Notes under the pieces: model-generated
Databases searched by the model: none
Told to the model about the DNA's origin: nothing
Seen by the model: the letters and a program-made list of their open reading frames with translations, nothing else
Shown here: piece after piece, positions 9,030 to 18,339 of the stretch
How the letters are laid out: each line of letters starts with the position of its first letter
Position numbering within the stretch: the first letter of the stretch is position 1
Position numbers and translations under genes: made by a program
DNA from: Telmatospirillum siberiense
GTDB lineage: Bacteria; Pseudomonadota; Alphaproteobacteria; Rhodospirillales; Magnetospirillaceae
Direction: 5' to 3'
DNA length: 64,000 nt
Assembly (NCBI RefSeq): GCF_002845745.1
Contig: NZ_PIUM01000024.1
Location: 1 to 64,000 of the forward strand

Positions 9030-9341
9030 TCACCGGAACCGAAGCGGGAAGACGAAGTCGACCACTGGCGGGCCCGCAGGCGGAGCGTAATACACGGGCG
9101 GCGGCGCATAGACGTAGTCAGGTTGCTCATAGGAACGGAGCCGATAATCCTCACGGCGATAACGTCCGCGATCGTCGTGATGGCGTTCCATTTGGCGTCC
9201 ACGGTTCTCGTGGTTGCGCCCATCCTCGGCGCCGGCAGGCAGGCTCAATAGACCGCCCGTCAAGACGGCAATGACGACCGCCATGAGGAAAGTCGGGGCA
9301 CCCCGGCGCTTTCGGCCGGTCCGCGTGCTTGCGGATTGCAT
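9030..9341 (-). CDS. Small secreted proline/tyrosine-rich protein, unknown function
   Basis: A 103-residue protein with a basic N-terminus, one hydrophobic signal segment ending near PAGAED, an Arg/His/Asp-rich middle and a Tyr/Pro-rich C-terminus (VYYAPPAGPP). The ATG at 9341 has AAAGGA 8 nt upstream. It lies 32 bp downstream of the Spy-like gene on the same strand and is probably in that transcription unit. The sequence suggests an exported envelope protein; no function is recognised. Confidence 0.65.
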   Translation of the reverse strand: MQSASTRTGRKRRGAPTFLMAVVIAVLTGGLLSLPAGAEDGRNHENRGRQMERHHDDRGRYRREDYRLRSYEQPDYVYAPPPVYYAPPAGPPVVDFVFPLRFR

Positions 9342-9373
9342 GATGGATGTCCTTTCAAAGGATTGCCGCCGTC

Positions 9374-9871
9374 TCACATATGAGACATGTGAGCGTGACG
9401 CTGATGTTCACCGAAGACATGATCGGCGCGCTTTTGCTGATCCGGCGTCATCGCCGCATAAAGCTCTTCGAAAGCCGGGATGAGCCGCTTCAACCCATCG
9501 GCATGTTGATCGGCGATGACCTGAAAGGACTTGAGGTCGTCGACGGCGGTCAAATTCTTGTCCTTCAACCGGGCTGAGCGGTCCGCCATGCTGGTCTCGA
9601 AGGTCTTGCCGTTGTCGCGCATGGTTTGAGCAACCGTGCCCCACAGCCCTTCCTGTTCCTGAGTGATCCCCAGCTTTTCATGCAGCTCCCGAATCCTGCG
9701 CTCCGCCCGATCGGCCGAGAGCATGCCGCCTTTTGCGTGCGGCGCCGTGGTCTGCATCGGCTGATCCGCCTGCTGGGCACGGCTTTCATGGAGCGGGACG
9801 AGCGACAGGAAAGCTCCGAAGAGCGTCGCCGCCGCGATGGAGCTTCCGGCTCGAACGATGAACTGGGACAT
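9374..9871 (-). CDS. Spy/CpxP-like periplasmic LTXXQ protein
   Basis: A 165-residue exported helical protein. The signal peptide ends near SRAQQ. The mature part has helices with an LTXXQ-like motif (LGITQEQEGLW, later MTPDQQKRADHVF), typical of the Spy/CpxP periplasmic chaperone and metal-stress family, and ends His/Met-rich (HQRHAHMSHM), which may bind metal. The start at 9871 follows a GTGAGGA ribosome site. A regulon promoter lies about 100 bp upstream, back to back with that of the OmpA gene. Confidence 0.8.
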   Translation of the reverse strand: MSQFIVRAGSSIAAATLFGAFLSLVPLHESRAQQADQPMQTTAPHAKGGMLSADRAERRIRELHEKLGITQEQEGLWGTVAQTMRDNGKTFETSMADRSARLKDKNLTAVDDLKSFQVIADQHADGLKRLIPAFEELYAAMTPDQQKRADHVFGEHQRHAHMSHM

Positions 9872-9972
9872 TGAGATCCTCACCTCGTGATGGGCAGGAC
9901 GCAAGGGGGCCTGCGCGGTTGTTCCGTTGAGCCCCCAATCGAGATTTCCCTTGGGTGTCGTCAACTTTCACA

Positions 9973-10017
9973 CCTTAAGCCGGTGCCGACTCGCGAACAT
10001 AGAATCGGAAAATACTC
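9973..10017 (-). promoter_or_regulatory. Regulon promoter element for the Spy-like gene (copy 2)
   Basis: The minus strand reads GAGTATTTTCCGATTCT from 10017 to 10001, with TTAAGG at 9978-9973 in the -10 position. It is paired divergently with copy 3. Confidence 0.7.
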
Positions 10018-10064
10018 ATCACAAAGAAGATCGATATGAAAAAATAATGTTGAAACAACACCCT

Positions 10065-10109
10065 GAGTATTTTCCGAGTCTTCGTCGAAAATGCATCGAA
10101 TGATAGGTT
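10065..10109 (+). promoter_or_regulatory. Regulon promoter element for the OmpA-like lipoprotein (copy 3)
   Basis: GAGTATTTTCCGAGTCTTCG at 10065-10084, followed by TAGGTT at 10104-10109. It forms a divergent pair with copy 2, with 47 bp between the two elements. Confidence 0.7.
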
Positions 10110-10286
10110 AACTCAGCGTTTCCTCGGGCCCCACCAGCGATCTTAAGCGCCGTCGTGATGACGGCGGTTCTTAGGAAAGGCTCGGCTATCCTTATCTTTA
10201 TCACATAACCGTCCCACAATTTGGCCATGCCGGTATCAAAGAACGATTGCCAATTGGTGCGACTTACGGAAAGCGAGTGTCTGGCC

Positions 10287-11192
10287 ATGAAAAAGATCCA
10301 CTATCTGCTGACAGCCGCGGCCGGCTTGGCCCTGAGTGGTTGCGCCACCGGCGGCAACATCGACGACGTCAATCAGTTGAGGGCGGCGCATGTGCAAGGC
10401 GGCACGCCATTTACCCAAGCCCTCGCCGTCGAATATCGGGCTCGCATGAATCATGAAGCCGACGACGAACATGAATGGAACGATGCCGGCTGGTACGCGC
10501 GGAAAGGTCTCCGGGCGGCCCAAGGCGAAGTCGTGCTGCCATCGGAGGTCGGTGTCGGCGGCGCGGACATCAATCGCTGGGGAACATTGGGCCCCGTCGT
10601 CAATGTCAGACGCGGCCTCGCGCCTCCCTTGTTGGCTGCGCGCGGCCGGTTGATGGCCTTCCTCGACGGCGGCGGGCGCGAACGTTCGCCGGCAATTGCC
10701 GCAAGCGCCCAGACCTTCTTCGATTGTTGGCTTGAAGAGGACTGGGAGCCCGATGACGACACTCAGTGCCGCGCCGAATTCATGAGGCTTGAAACCCAAT
10801 TCACCGTCGCGTCCACAGCCGCGACCACGACCACGACGTCGACAACCGCCGCGGCCCGGGTGGTGAACACCTTCCAGGTATTCTTCGATTTCGATCGTTC
10901 AAATATCGCCGAGACCGCAGCACGGATTATCGACCAGGCAGCCGCCAGCGCCAAACAAGGCAAGCCGACCCGTATCGAACTCACGGGCCACACCGACGCC
11001 GCCGGACCGGACGCCTACAACCAGTCCTTGTCGGAACGCCGGGCCGATGCCGTCAAACAACAACTCGTCCGGGACGGCGTCCCGGCGAACGAGATCACCA
11101 CGGTTGGCGTCGGCAAGGCCAAGCAGCTCGTCCCCACGGCGGACGGCGTTCGCGAACCGCAGAACCGTCGCACGGAAATCATCTTTCACTGA
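10287..11192 (+). CDS. OmpA-family lipoprotein
   Basis: Envelope protein that probably ties the outer membrane to peptidoglycan. The 301-residue protein has a lipobox (LALSGC) after a short signal, an N-terminal domain of about 170 residues I do not recognise, a Thr/Ala-rich linker (near TTTTTSTTAAA) and a C-terminal OmpA domain with the peptidoglycan-binding signature (GHTDAAG, LSERRADAV, NRRTEI). The start at 10287 was chosen because it gives a proper lipoprotein signal; the ATG at 10221 would not. A short REP-like palindrome follows the stop. Confidence 0.85.
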   Translation: MKKIHYLLTAAAGLALSGCATGGNIDDVNQLRAAHVQGGTPFTQALAVEYRARMNHEADDEHEWNDAGWYARKGLRAAQGEVVLPSEVGVGGADINRWGTLGPVVNVRRGLAPPLLAARGRLMAFLDGGGRERSPAIAASAQTFFDCWLEEDWEPDDDTQCRAEFMRLETQFTVASTAATTTTTSTTAAARVVNTFQVFFDFDRSNIAETAARIIDQAAASAKQGKPTRIELTGHTDAAGPDAYNQSLSERRADAVKQQLVRDGVPANEITTVGVGKAKQLVPTADGVREPQNRRTEIIFH

Positions 11193-11205
11193 TCGGCTTC
11201 AGCAT

Positions 11206-11236
11206 CCGTCATCCCCGATCTTCGCGGGGATGACGG
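11206..11236. repeat. REP-like palindrome
   Basis: Arms CCGTCATCCCCG (11206-11217) and its complement (11225-11236) flank a 7-nt loop just after the OmpA gene. The same core recurs at 12098-12141, and a variant at 21399-21438. It may end transcription. Confidence 0.6.
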
Positions 11237-11309
11237 AAGACCATCGGTCTTTCCACGTCATCCCTTTCATGCGGTCGTACCGCCCCCTCCTTTCCCACAA
11301 GGGATTCCC

Positions 11310-11624
11310 ATGAGTGACAACAGCGTCAGAAACGAATTCGACAGCCTTCGGGCGGACTTCAGCCAAATGCGCGACGATGTCGCCAGCCTGACGAAGGCGA
11401 TCGGTGAAATGACCGCCCAAGAGGCAACGGATCGCCTGGGCGATTTGAAACAGGCCGGAAAATCCGCCCGGCGCCAGTTCAACAAGGCGGTGGACGGCGC
11501 CGATTCGCTCTGCCAATCCGGCGTCACCGCCATCGAACGGCAAATCGACGAACGACCGCTGGTCGTCATGGCGCTGGCCTTCGGCATCGGACTGCTGATC
11601 GGCAATGTCGCCCACCGGAGATAG
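11310..11624 (+). CDS. DUF883/ElaB-YqjD-like membrane-anchored protein
   Basis: A 104-residue protein with an amphipathic helical N-terminus (coiled-coil-like, about residues 5-75) and one C-terminal membrane helix (VVMALAFGIGLLIG) ending in basic residues, the layout of the ElaB/YqjD/DUF883 family. Some members of that family bind ribosomes at the membrane in stationary phase. Four bases separate it from the next membrane gene, which fits the usual YqjD-YqjE pairing. Confidence 0.75.
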   Translation: MSDNSVRNEFDSLRADFSQMRDDVASLTKAIGEMTAQEATDRLGDLKQAGKSARRQFNKAVDGADSLCQSGVTAIERQIDERPLVVMALAFGIGLLIGNVAHRR

Positions 11625-11628
11625 CTTG

Positions 11629-12066
11629 ATGGACAATCCGTTTGCCGGCTTCGCCCACGGCACGCGCCATCTGGTGATCAAGTGGCAGTTACTGGCCACG
11701 GCGGCGGGCCTTACCATGCTGGGCATCGCTTTTCTGGCCGTCGCCGCCGACCTGTGGCTCGCCGATCGGATCGGCCCTCCGGCGGCGGCGGCGGTGACCG
11801 CCGGCCTGCTGATCCTCATGGCCCTCGCCGTCGTCGGCATCGCCGCCATCGTCACGGCCTGCCGACCGAAAGCCGTTTCACGCGAACGCGCGGTTGACCC
11901 GGCCGGTCTGGCCGAAACGGCGGCGACGCTGATCGATCTCTGCCAGAAACTGGATTGCGAAATAAGGACGTCAGTCAAACCTCTGACGATCGCCGCCCTC
12001 GTTATCGGCTGCGCCGTCGGCTACAGCCCGCTTCTGCAACGGAAACTGAAGGATTTGATCTCGTAA
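11629..12066 (+). CDS. YqjE/holin-superfamily-like membrane protein
   Basis: A 145-residue protein with two adjacent N-terminal membrane helices (about residues 20-75) and a third hydrophobic segment near residues 115-130. The start at 11629 has GGAGAT 7 nt upstream; an in-frame ATG at 11605 would overlap the preceding gene. Layout and position after a DUF883-like gene match the YqjE/putative actinobacterial holin-X family. Function is unknown; it is likely co-expressed with its upstream neighbour. Confidence 0.65.
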   Translation: MDNPFAGFAHGTRHLVIKWQLLATAAGLTMLGIAFLAVAADLWLADRIGPPAAAAVTAGLLILMALAVVGIAAIVTACRPKAVSRERAVDPAGLAETAATLIDLCQKLDCEIRTSVKPLTIAALVIGCAVGYSPLLQRKLKDLIS

Positions 12067-12097
12067 GGATTAAGCGCAGGAATGACCGCCACTCCCT

Positions 12098-12141
12098 CGT
12101 CATCCCCGCGAAAGCGCATCGGCGCTTGCGCGGGGATGACG
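12098..12141. repeat. REP-like palindrome
   Basis: The 13-bp perfect arms (12098-12110 and 12129-12141, core CGTCATCCCCGCG) belong to the family also present at 11206-11236. It lies between the holin-like gene and the hybrid kinase gene. Confidence 0.6.
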
Positions 12142-12281
12142 ACGTGGTTCGTTTGTTTGCACCCGTCTCCTGAACCGCCATTGGTGATATCGCGGCACAA
12201 AAAATATTATAAAATACTGGTTGTGCTACAATAGAAACAATTCTCCCGTGGGGAGATAAGATCAAAGAGAACAAAGCAAGA

Positions 12282-15200
12282 ATGCCCCAAAACCAGCCGC
12301 TCTCGACAAAAGCGATGCAGCCGCGGCTGAGCCGTCGCCCGTTGCCGGTCCGTGGCCCGCCACGTGGACCCGAGGATTTTCCCGTCGTCGGAATAGGCGC
12401 CTCCGCCGGCGGCCTCGACGCCTGCAAGACGCTGTTGAGCGCATTACCGGCCGGCAACGGCATGGCCTTCATCCTCGTCCAGCATCTCGATCCCACTCAT
12501 GAAAGCATGCTGGTCGACCTCCTGACCAGCCACACATCGATGTCCGTTCTGCAAGCCGCGGATGGCGCGCCGGTCGAACGCGACCACCTCTATGTCATTC
12601 CTCCAGGAACCTATCTGTCCGTGGTCGCCGGCGCCCTGCGCCTCTCCCAACCGCACGCGCGTCACGGCGCCCGCCTGCCTTTCGATTTTCTGCTGCAATC
12701 GCTGGCGGAAGATTGCGGCACGCGCGCCATCGGCGTGGTCCTTTCGGGCACCGGGGCCGACGGCAGCCTGGGCATTGCCGCCATCAAGGAACGATGCGGA
12801 CTGATCATCGCGCAATCCCCGGATGACGCCGCCTTCGACGGCATGCCGCGAAGCGCGATCGCGACAGGCTTGGTGGACCTCGTGCTCCCCGCGGCGAAGA
12901 TCCCCGACGCGCTGGTCAAATACGACCGGCGCAAGGCTCTCAGCCCCCCCGGCGCTTCGATCCCGCAGGAAAGCCCGGCCCACGATTGCCTCCCCAAGAT
13001 CATCGAGCTTCTGCGGACGAAGACGGCCCACGATTTCACTCTCTACAAGCAGGGAACGTTGCAGCGCCGAATCGAGAGGCGCATGGCGATGGCGGCGATC
13101 GCGGTCGATGACATGGCCCGCTATCTCGAAATTCTTCAAGACGACACGGCTGAACGCGACCTTCTCGCCACGGATTTGCTGATCAATGTCACCAGCTTCT
13201 TCCGCGATCCGAAGGTCTTCGACCTTTTGGCCGAAAGGATCGTGCCCGACCTGATCCGCAGCGCAACCCCGGATCGTCCGCTGCGCATCTGGATCGCCGG
13301 ATGCAGCACGGGCGAGGAAACCTACTCCCTGGCCATGCTCTTCCAAGAGAAGATCACCGAGGCCAATTCCAATATCAAACTGCAGATCTTCGCCTCCGAC
13401 GTCGACCCGGACGCCGTCGCCTTCGCCCGGGAGAGCCTCTACCCCCGGACCATCGAGACGGATGTGTCGCCGGACCGCCTGGCCCGTTTTTTCGCGAAGG
13501 AGGACCACGGTTACAGGGTCCTGCCCGAACTGCGCGGAGCGGTGGTCTTCACGGTGCAAGACGTGCTGGCCGACCCCCCCTTCTCGCGCCTCGACATGGT
13601 TTCATGCCGCAATCTGCTGATCTATCTGCGCCCGGAAGCCCAGACGAAGGTCATCTCCCGGTTCAATTTCGCGCTCCGCGAGGGCGGTATCCTCCTGCTC
13701 GGCAGTTCGGAGACGGTCGGCAACGCCGGCAAGCACTTCGAGGTGATCTCGAAATCCGAGCGGCTCTATCGGCGCATCGGCCGCCTGCGCCCGGGAGAAA
13801 TAGATTTCGCGATGAGCGCCGGCGACGGTCTCCGGGTTCCGGCGCGTCCCGGACAGGCCCAGGCGCCTTCGCGCCAGACGATGCTGGGCGATCTCTGCCG
13901 CCGCTTGGTGGTGGAAGCCTTCGCGCCCGCCGCGGTACTGATCAACAGCAAGAACGAGTGCCTCTATTCCTTAGGTCCCACGGAACGCTATCTCCGCGTG
14001 GCGCCGGGGCAGCCCAGCCATGATCTGTTCGCCATGACGCGCCGGGATCTGCGAACCAGGCTCCGTTCGGCGATCCAGCGGGCCAACCAGGAAAAAGCCC
14101 GCATCGACGCCGCTGGCGGCCAAATTCCCTTCGACGGCCACATGGTGTCGTTCCGCATCGATATCCAGCCGGTCTCCAGCGAGGGCGAGGAGTTGCTGCT
14201 GGTCTGCTTCGTCGACGAGCCGAAATCCTCGCAAAAGCGAAGCGCTTCCGGGGTTTCGCGGAATGATCATCATGTCGCCGACCTTGAACAGGAACTTGAA
14301 GTCACACGGACGGAGCTCAAGGACGCCATCAGCAACCTTGAGATATCCAGCGAGGAGCAAAAGGCGATCAATGAGGAGGCCTTGTCCGTCAATGAGGAAT
14401 ATCAATCGACGAACGAGGAACTTCTGACGTCGAAAGAGGAATTGCAGTCGCTCAACGAGGAACTCACCGCCCTCAACAGCCAACTCCAGGAAACCCTGGA
14501 GTTGAAGCGGACGACAAGCAACGATCTGCAGAACGTCCTCTACAGTACGGATGTGGCGACGATCTTCCTCGACACCAGGCTCAATATCCGGTTTTTCACA
14601 CCGGCCACCAGAACGCTGTTCAGCGTCATTCCCAGCGACCTCGGGCGGCCGCTGGCCGATCTCAACCCTCTGGCCGCGGACAATGCCTTGCTGAGCGATG
14701 CCCGGGCGGTATTGGAGAAACTGACACCGATCGAGCGGGAAATCGAAGCGCGGGACGGTCTTTGGTACATCCGCCGCATCCTGCCCTATCGCACCCAGGA
14801 CGGCGGTGTCGAAGGCGTCGTCATCACCTTCGTCGACATCACCGAACGGAAACACGCGGCGGACGCGTTGGAAATAGCCAAACGACAGGCGGAGTTGGCC
14901 AATATCGCGAAGTCGCGTTTTCTCGCGGCCGCCAGCCATGATCTCCGCCAACCGCTGCAAACGCTCGCCCTGCTTCAGGGATTGCTGGCGAAAGCCGTGG
15001 TGGGGGAGAAGGCGCAGAAACTCGTGGCGCGGCTCGACGAAACCCTGGGCGCCATCTCGGGCATGCTGAACACCCTGCTCGACATCAATCAGATCGAGGC
15101 GGGGACGGTTCATCCCGAAATGGTCGAATTTCCCATCAACGATCTGCTTGACCAGTTGGGGGAGGAGTTCGCCTACCACGCGCAATCGCAGAATCTCGCC

Positions 15201-16700
15201 TTGCGCATGATCCCTTGCGGCCTGTCCGTTCGCAGCGATCCGCGTCTGCTTGAACAGATGATCCGCAACCTGCTGTCGAACGCGTTGAAATACACCGAAC
15301 AGGGCAAGATCCTGCTGGGGTGCCGCCGGCATGAAGGATTATTGAGCATCGAGGTCTGGGATACCGGAGTGGGCATCCCGGAGTCGGAACTGCAGGCGAT
15401 CTTCGAAGAGTATCATCAACTCGACAATGCGGCGCGGGAGCGAAGCCGCGGCCTCGGTCTCGGCCTCTCCATCGTGAAACGCCTGGGCGATCTGCTTGGT
15501 CACCCCGTCAGGGTCCGCTCCCGCCTGCGCAAAGGCTCCGTCTTCGCCATCGAGATTGCCCAACCCTTGATTGACACGGCGCCACGGCAGGCATTTCCAC
15601 CTCACGGTGAGGACGGCCTGAGCGAAGCCCATGTTTGCCACACGGGCACGATCCTGGTCGTCGAGGACGACCCCGAACTACGCACGCTTCTCGAACTTCT
15701 CCTCAAGGACGAGGGGCATCGCACGGCGACTGCGGCCGATGGCGTCGCCGCGCTGGAACTGGTGCAGCAGGAGGGAATCCGCCCGGACCTCATCCTTACG
15801 GATTACAATCTGCCGAAGGATATGAACGGCCTTCAGGTCGCGGCGAGGCTGCGGGAAAAATTTCAATGCAAGATCCCCGTCGTCATTCTGACCGGAGACA
15901 TATCGAGCGGAACCTTGCGCGATATCGCGCTCCAGAACTGCGAGCAGCTCAACAAACCGGTGAAGTTGACGGAGTTGACGCAGGCCGTTCAGCGGCTGCT
16001 TCCGGCGACGCCACCGCATAGCCCGCTGGTGGCGCATGCACCGCAACCGCCGGCCAAGACGAGCGGCATCCCGGAATCGCCCATCATCTTCGTCGTCGAC
16101 GATGACCGCCATGTGCGCCAGGCGATTCGCGAGGTGCTTGAGGAGGATGGCCGGACCGTCGAGGACTTCGCGACGTGCGAGGCCTTTCTTGAGGCCTATC
16201 AACCGGGTCATGAAGCCTGCCTGGTCATCGACGCCTATCTCCCCGGAATGAGCGGTCTCGAATTGCTGAACCGCCTCAACGGTGAGGGCCACCGGCTGCC
16301 GGCCATCATGATCACCGGCTATAGCGACGTCCCGACGGCAGTCCAGGCCATGAAAGCGGGCGCCCTGGACTTCATCGAGAAGCCGATCGGCAGCGGCGAC
16401 CTGCTCGCCTGCGTCGCCCGCGCCCTCGAATTATCGCGCGATGCGACCAAGCTCTCCGCATGGAGGGAAACCGCGGCCAACCATGTCGCGGACCTGACCC
16501 CACGGCAGCGGCAGATCATGGAGATGGTTCTCGCCGGCAATCCCAGCAAGAATATCGCCGCGGATCTCGGCATCAGCCAGCGCACCGTCGAGAATCACCG
16601 GGCCTCGATCATGGCGAAAACCGGTTCGAAGTCACTGCCGGCCTTGGCTCGCCTGGCCCTCGCGGCGACCTGGAACGCCCCCGACGAGCCTCACATCTAA
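12282..16700 (+). CDS. CheB-CheR-PAS-histidine kinase-REC-REC-LuxR fusion protein
   Basis: A complete signalling pathway in one 1472-residue chain. In order: CheB methylesterase (about 28-215; triad S41, H68, D160), CheR methyltransferase (about 235-500; GEETYS SAM motif near 345), a long coiled coil (about 665-743), PAS (about 745-860), HisKA with phospho-His H886, HATPase (N-box LLSNALKYT; DTGVGIP; RGLGLGLS), REC1 with D1174, then REC2 with D1317 joined to a LuxR-type HTH (about 1405-1470; LTPRQRQIMEMVLAGNPSKN). REC2 plus HTH looks like a whole FixJ-family regulator. CheB/CheR-kinase fusions are known; ending in a DNA-binding output is unusual. No membrane segment is seen, so it is probably cytoplasmic. 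It has no regulon element of its own but lies among its possible targets. Its stop overlaps the convergent cbpM stop. Confidence 0.92.
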   Translation: MPQNQPLSTKAMQPRLSRRPLPVRGPPRGPEDFPVVGIGASAGGLDACKTLLSALPAGNGMAFILVQHLDPTHESMLVDLLTSHTSMSVLQAADGAPVERDHLYVIPPGTYLSVVAGALRLSQPHARHGARLPFDFLLQSLAEDCGTRAIGVVLSGTGADGSLGIAAIKERCGLIIAQSPDDAAFDGMPRSAIATGLVDLVLPAAKIPDALVKYDRRKALSPPGASIPQESPAHDCLPKIIELLRTKTAHDFTLYKQGTLQRRIERRMAMAAIAVDDMARYLEILQDDTAERDLLATDLLINVTSFFRDPKVFDLLAERIVPDLIRSATPDRPLRIWIAGCSTGEETYSLAMLFQEKITEANSNIKLQIFASDVDPDAVAFARESLYPRTIETDVSPDRLARFFAKEDHGYRVLPELRGAVVFTVQDVLADPPFSRLDMVSCRNLLIYLRPEAQTKVISRFNFALREGGILLLGSSETVGNAGKHFEVISKSERLYRRIGRLRPGEIDFAMSAGDGLRVPARPGQAQAPSRQTMLGDLCRRLVVEAFAPAAVLINSKNECLYSLGPTERYLRVAPGQPSHDLFAMTRRDLRTRLRSAIQRANQEKARIDAAGGQIPFDGHMVSFRIDIQPVSSEGEELLLVCFVDEPKSSQKRSASGVSRNDHHVADLEQELEVTRTELKDAISNLEISSEEQKAINEEALSVNEEYQSTNEELLTSKEELQSLNEELTALNSQLQETLELKRTTSNDLQNVLYSTDVATIFLDTRLNIRFFTPATRTLFSVIPSDLGRPLADLNPLAADNALLSDARAVLEKLTPIEREIEARDGLWYIRRILPYRTQDGGVEGVVITFVDITERKHAADALEIAKRQAELANIAKSRFLAAASHDLRQPLQTLALLQGLLAKAVVGEKAQKLVARLDETLGAISGMLNTLLDINQIEAGTVHPEMVEFPINDLLDQLGEEFAYHAQSQNLALRMIPCGLSVRSDPRLLEQMIRNLLSNALKYTEQGKILLGCRRHEGLLSIEVWDTGVGIPESELQAIFEEYHQLDNAARERSRGLGLGLSIVKRLGDLLGHPVRVRSRLRKGSVFAIEIAQPLIDTAPRQAFPPHGEDGLSEAHVCHTGTILVVEDDPELRTLLELLLKDEGHRTATAADGVAALELVQQEGIRPDLILTDYNLPKDMNGLQVAARLREKFQCKIPVVILTGDISSGTLRDIALQNCEQLNKPVKLTELTQAVQRLLPATPPHSPLVAHAPQPPAKTSGIPESPIIFVVDDDRHVRQAIREVLEEDGRTVEDFATCEAFLEAYQPGHEACLVIDAYLPGMSGLELLNRLNGEGHRLPAIMITGYSDVPTAVQAMKAGALDFIEKPIGSGDLLACVARALELSRDATKLSAWRETAANHVADLTPRQRQIMEMVLAGNPSKNIAADLGISQRTVENHRASIMAKTGSKSLPALARLALAATWNAPDEPHI

Positions 16701-17023
16701 TCCTGGCGCGCCAGATGCCGTGCCAGGTTCAGGCGCAGCTCGTCGGGCGCGACCCGTTGAAGGGCCGCGCTCAATTCGCGCATCCGGCGTCGCTGATCGT
16801 ATAGCTGGTCCAGCAACGACAACACGACGGGCAACGCCTCCTCATTGATCCGCATCTCATCGCGCAATTCCTGAATCAGCCGCACGCGAGCCACGTCGAT
16901 CTCTCGAAAAACATAGGTACCGGCATTGCCGTCCGGGCGCACCCAGGCGTTGGAGATCCAGCGGTCCAGATCCTGGCGCCGCAAGCCAGACAGTTGTGCG
17001 ACAAGGAGATCGATCGTGATCAT
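16697..17023 (-). CDS. cbpM: CbpM-like chaperone modulator
   Basis: A MerR-like small protein of 108 residues that in known systems binds the J domain of CbpA and restrains it. The order matches the cbpA-cbpM operon: the start ATG overlaps the cbpA stop (ATGA), and GGAGG lies about 10 nt upstream. The predicted helical structure and the sequence around RRQDLDRWISNAWVRP fit the family. Confidence 0.85.
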   Translation of the reverse strand: MITIDLLVAQLSGLRRQDLDRWISNAWVRPDGNAGTYVFREIDVARVRLIQELRDEMRINEEALPVVLSLLDQLYDQRRRMRELSAALQRVAPDELRLNLARHLARQD

Positions 17024-17952
17024 TGTCCAGCCTCCATCGTCCGTCTCGGATCGGCCGGATGCTCCGGCTTCCAATTGCGAAGGAATTCGTCCAACGCCGC
17101 GTCCGGCCCACCCGCGAGCATCCGCAACGTGGCATACAGATCACCTGCGGCCTGACCATCATGTGCCGGCACGCCTCGACCGCGCAGCCGGAGTTCGCCC
17201 CCGCCATCGGAATGGGCAGGGATGCGCATGCGCACCGGACCGGCCGGCGTCGGCACCTCGACCGAACCGCCCAGGACCGCTTCCGCCAGGGTCACCGGCA
17301 ACTCCAGCCGGATGTCCTGGCCGTCGCGTTTGAAATAGCGGTGCGGCGTCACATGGGTTTCTATCAAGGCATCCCCATCGGAACCGCCATTCACCCCACC
17401 GTTTCCCTGGCCGCGCAAACGCAAGACCTGACCGTCCACCGTTCCCGCCGGAATCTTCACGTCGAGAGAACGCCCATCGGGCAAAGTCAGCCGCCTCGTC
17501 GTCCCGTTGACCGCATCGAGGAAGTCGATCGTCAGCGCGTAGAGTTCATCCCGCCCATGCATGCGGGCCTTGCCGCCGGACCTTCCGCCCTCGGAGAACA
17601 TCTTGCCGAACATGTCGTCGATGTCCTCGGCGCTCCATCCTCCCGGCTGCGGACCAGTGCGCCCGTAGCGGCGGCCCGGTTCTCCCTCGGCATAGTCGCG
17701 ATAAGACGCCGGCTGCGCGCGTTCCCGTCCCGTGGCGTCGATTTCGCCCCGATCGAACTGTGCGCGCTTCTCGGGATCGGACAACAGCTCGTTGGCGGCG
17801 GATACCGCCTTGAAACGATTCTCCGCTTCCATATTTCCCGGGTTGAGATCGGGGTGAAGCTGCTTGGCCAGAGTACGATAAGCACGGCGGATGTCTGCGT
17901 GACTGGCGTCGAGCGATACCCCGAGCGTTTTGTATGGATCGTCCACGTTCAA
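17020..17952 (-). CDS. cbpA: DnaJ-type co-chaperone CbpA
   Basis: A J-domain co-chaperone of DnaK, of 310 residues. The J domain is at the N-terminus (about 5-70, HPD in LAKQLHPDLNPG), followed by a Gly/Arg-rich linker and two DnaJ C-terminal substrate-binding subdomains. The Cys-rich zinc domain of true DnaJ is absent, which makes it CbpA-like. It is translationally coupled to cbpM. A regulon element lies 66 bp upstream (to the -10), back to back with that of the MlaC-like gene. Confidence 0.9.
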   Translation of the reverse strand: MNVDDPYKTLGVSLDASHADIRRAYRTLAKQLHPDLNPGNMEAENRFKAVSAANELLSDPEKRAQFDRGEIDATGRERAQPASYRDYAEGEPGRRYGRTGPQPGGWSAEDIDDMFGKMFSEGGRSGGKARMHGRDELYALTIDFLDAVNGTTRRLTLPDGRSLDVKIPAGTVDGQVLRLRGQGNGGVNGGSDGDALIETHVTPHRYFKRDGQDIRLELPVTLAEAVLGGSVEVPTPAGPVRMRIPAHSDGGGELRLRGRGVPAHDGQAAGDLYATLRMLAGGPDAALDEFLRNWKPEHPADPRRTMEAGQ

Positions 17953-18017
17953 TCCCCAAATGCCTGGTCGTTGCGCGACCTGCGCTTCGCCAACCGTCGA
18001 GCGTCACGTCTCCACGC

Positions 18018-18062
18018 ATCTTAGATCGGCGCGCCATTCCCCGAGAGGCCCGGAAACTACTC
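18018..18062 (-). promoter_or_regulatory. Regulon promoter element for cbpA-cbpM (copy 4)
   Basis: The minus strand from 18062 reads GAGTAGTTTCCGGGCCTCTC, with TAAGAT at 18023-18018. It forms a divergent pair with copy 5. Confidence 0.7.
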
Positions 18063-18120
18063 ATCCCGGAGCAGGAATATTGAAGAAATCCCGCGTTCTC
18101 CCGTCGCCTGCGCACCCTTT

Positions 18121-18165
18121 GAGTACTTTCCGACTCTGCCCCCGCCACCCCGCTCCTCTTAAAGT
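18121..18165 (+). promoter_or_regulatory. Regulon promoter element for the MlaC-like gene (copy 5)
   Basis: GAGTACTTTCCGACTCTGCC at 18121-18140 with TAAAGT at 18160-18165. Confidence 0.7.
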
Positions 18166-18339
18166 GAGGCATCGAGCGTTCGATCGGGAGCGTCGTCAGG
18201 AAACGAACGGATTGGAAAAGCCCGAGACCCCGCCAGTCATCGGCTTCGCGCTTATCGAAGAGAACGGTCCTTGGCTCGAACGTCGGCCCCCCCACCAGCG
18301 CCGTCGAACACCTCACCCCTCCGTGGGAGATTCCGTTCC

